Source of the DNA: Anaerolineaceae bacterium UBA6133
GTDB taxonomy: Bacteria; Chloroflexota; Anaerolineae; Anaerolineales; Anaerolineaceae
DNA: 6,491 nt
Direction: 5' to 3'
Assembly (NCBI GenBank): GCA_002435825.1
Contig: DIVL01000035.1
Coordinates: forward strand, 1-6,491
Shown piece by piece: positions 5,723 to 6,491 of the stretch. The translations under genes were made by a program, and so were the position numbers. The stretch's first letter is position 1. The number at the start of each line of letters is the position of its first letter. The notes under the pieces are model-generated. The model searched no databases and had not been told where the DNA came from. It saw only the letters and a program-made list of their open reading frames with translations.

Positions 5723-6193
5723 ATGTCAAGAAGAATTAAACCCGAAAAGCGAGAAGTCACTCCGGACGTACGTTTCAACAATGTGCGCGTGCAGATGATG
5801 ATCAACCGCATCATGCTCAACGGTAAGAAGAGCACTGTGACCAGATTGGTCTATAATGCCATTGATCAAATCAGCCAGAAAACCGGTAAAGATGGTATCG
5901 AAGTTTTCGAGCAGGCGCTCAAAAACGTCAGCCCGATGATGGAAGTCCGCCCCCGCCGTGTTGGTGGCGCAACTTACCAGGTGCCGATGGAAGTCGCACC
6001 AGAACGCCGTTTGACCCTGGCTATGCGATGGATTATCGCGGCCTCCAGGGCGCGCTCAGGCAAATCTTACTCTGAGAAGTTAGCCGGTGAATTGATGGAT
6101 GCTGCTGAAAACCAGGGCGCATCAATCCGCCGCAAGGAAGAAGCACACAAGATGGCTGAAGCCAACCGTGCTTTCTCCCACTTCCGCATGTAA
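5723..6193 (+). CDS. rpsG: 30S ribosomal protein S7
   Basis: S7 is a primary binder of the 3' major domain of 16S rRNA; it starts assembly of the 30S head and lies near the E site. The 156-residue protein has the family's usual short-form length, without the longer C-terminal tail seen in some enterobacteria. Landmarks include MINRIMLNGKKSTV (26-39), SPMMEVRPRRVGGATYQVP (70-88), PERRLTLAMRWI (93-104) and the C-terminal HKMAEANRAFSHFRM (142-156). The last residues differ from the common HYRW ending, where the final Trp is replaced by Met. ATG 5723 is supported by GAGGAG at 5712-5717, five bases upstream. It lies 79 bp after rpsL on the same strand and is presumably cotranscribed with it and with fusA. 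Confidence 0.98.
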   Translation: MSRRIKPEKREVTPDVRFNNVRVQMMINRIMLNGKKSTVTRLVYNAIDQISQKTGKDGIEVFEQALKNVSPMMEVRPRRVGGATYQVPMEVAPERRLTLAMRWIIAASRARSGKSYSEKLAGELMDAAENQGASIRRKEEAHKMAEANRAFSHFRM

Positions 6194-6229
6194 GCAGGAT
6201 TTGCACCTTAACTAACCATTGGTTCAACT

Positions 6230-6491
6230 ATGACCGAAAATCCGCTCGAACGATACCGCAATATCGGTGTTATAGCCCATATTGACGCTGGTAAAACAAC
6301 TACTACCGAGCGGATTTTGTTTTATGCCGGTAAAACTTATCGCCTTGGAAATGTTGATGATGGCACCACCGTCACTGACTGGATGCCCGAGGAACGCGAA
6401 CGTGGTATCACTATCGTTTCCGCCGCTGTAACAGCGGAGTGGAAAGGATACCGCATCAACCTGATCGACACCCCCGGTCACATCGATTTCA
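6230..6491 (+). CDS. fusA: Elongation factor G, N-terminal part (cut by window end)
   Basis: EF-G is a translational GTPase that drives tRNA-mRNA translocation and, with RRF, splits post-termination ribosomes. Only the first 87 codons and one further base are present. They cover the G1 P-loop AHIDAGKTTTTER (16-28), the switch I/G2 segment ERERGITI (55-62) and the G3 motif DTPGH (80-84). The switch I segment reads GNVDDGTTVTDWMPEER (40-56), where E. coli EF-G has GEVHDGAATMDWMEQEQ. The VDDG and TVTD pattern is closer to human mitochondrial EF-G2 (GFM2), a recycling-type factor. ATG 6230 is the only sensible start, since a TAA in frame lies at 6209-6211. No Shine-Dalgarno sequence precedes it; the short palindrome AACCATTGGTT (6214-6224) lies just upstream. 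The gene starts 36 bp after rpsG, in the standard str-operon place. The symbol fusA follows position; the paralogue class is uncertain. Confidence 0.93.
   Translation, partial: MTENPLERYRNIGVIAHIDAGKTTTTERILFYAGKTYRLGNVDDGTTVTDWMPEERERGITIVSAAVTAEWKGYRINLIDTPGHIDF

Noticed and set aside
1..6491. Mobile element, CRISPR array, toxin-antitoxin or defence system
   Set aside because: All coding sequence is accounted for by one regulator and four housekeeping genes; no transposase, integrase, spaced repeats or terminal inverted repeats were found.

Overview
This window looks like an ordinary housekeeping stretch of a bacterial chromosome, read entirely on the + strand. It holds a GntR/HutC-type regulator, rpoB (RNA polymerase beta), rpsL (S12), rpsG (S7) and the first 87 codons of fusA (an EF-G). 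The S12 protein has the long Gram-positive/Chloroflexota/Deinococcus-type N-terminal segment, ending in GAPQKRGVC. The S7 protein is the short 156-residue form. RpoB carries a long extra segment after its PVFDGA motif. Base composition is moderate. Together these suggest Chloroflexota, perhaps the Anaerolineae; this is inference from remembered protein styles, not a search.

Layout. Positions 1-165 are AT-rich and non-coding, with a perfect 15-bp tandem duplication and a TATAAT box ahead of the regulator. The regulator (166-900) starts at GTG after a good Shine-Dalgarno sequence. The 225-bp gap before rpoB contains two near-consensus sigma70-type promoters in tandem, the second with A-tracts in the UP-element position. 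It also holds a terminator-like hairpin inside the rpoB leader. rpoB (1126-5067) is complete and encodes 1313 residues. A promoter overlaps its stop codon and is followed by a roughly 124-nt leader with several possible stem-loops. rpsL (5224-5643), rpsG (5723-6193) and fusA (6230 onward) follow in the classical str-operon order.

How the genes fit together. RpoB is the beta subunit of transcription; S12 and S7 belong to the 30S subunit; EF-G moves tRNA and mRNA on, or splits, the ribosome. The unusual point is what is missing. rpoC, which in most bacteria follows rpoB directly, is not between rpoB and rpsL, and the rplJ-rplL genes that usually precede rpoB are replaced by a GntR regulator. 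rpoB therefore appears to be its own transcription unit, with the str genes on a separate promoter.

Other points worth attention: RpoB has natural substitutions at three positions that match rifampicin-resistance sites in E. coli; the beta insertion is about 137 residues; the EF-G N-terminus resembles the mitochondrial EF-G2 (recycling) type more than E. coli EF-G; and fusA has no visible Shine-Dalgarno sequence. I see no mobile element, CRISPR array, tRNA, rRNA or defence system.
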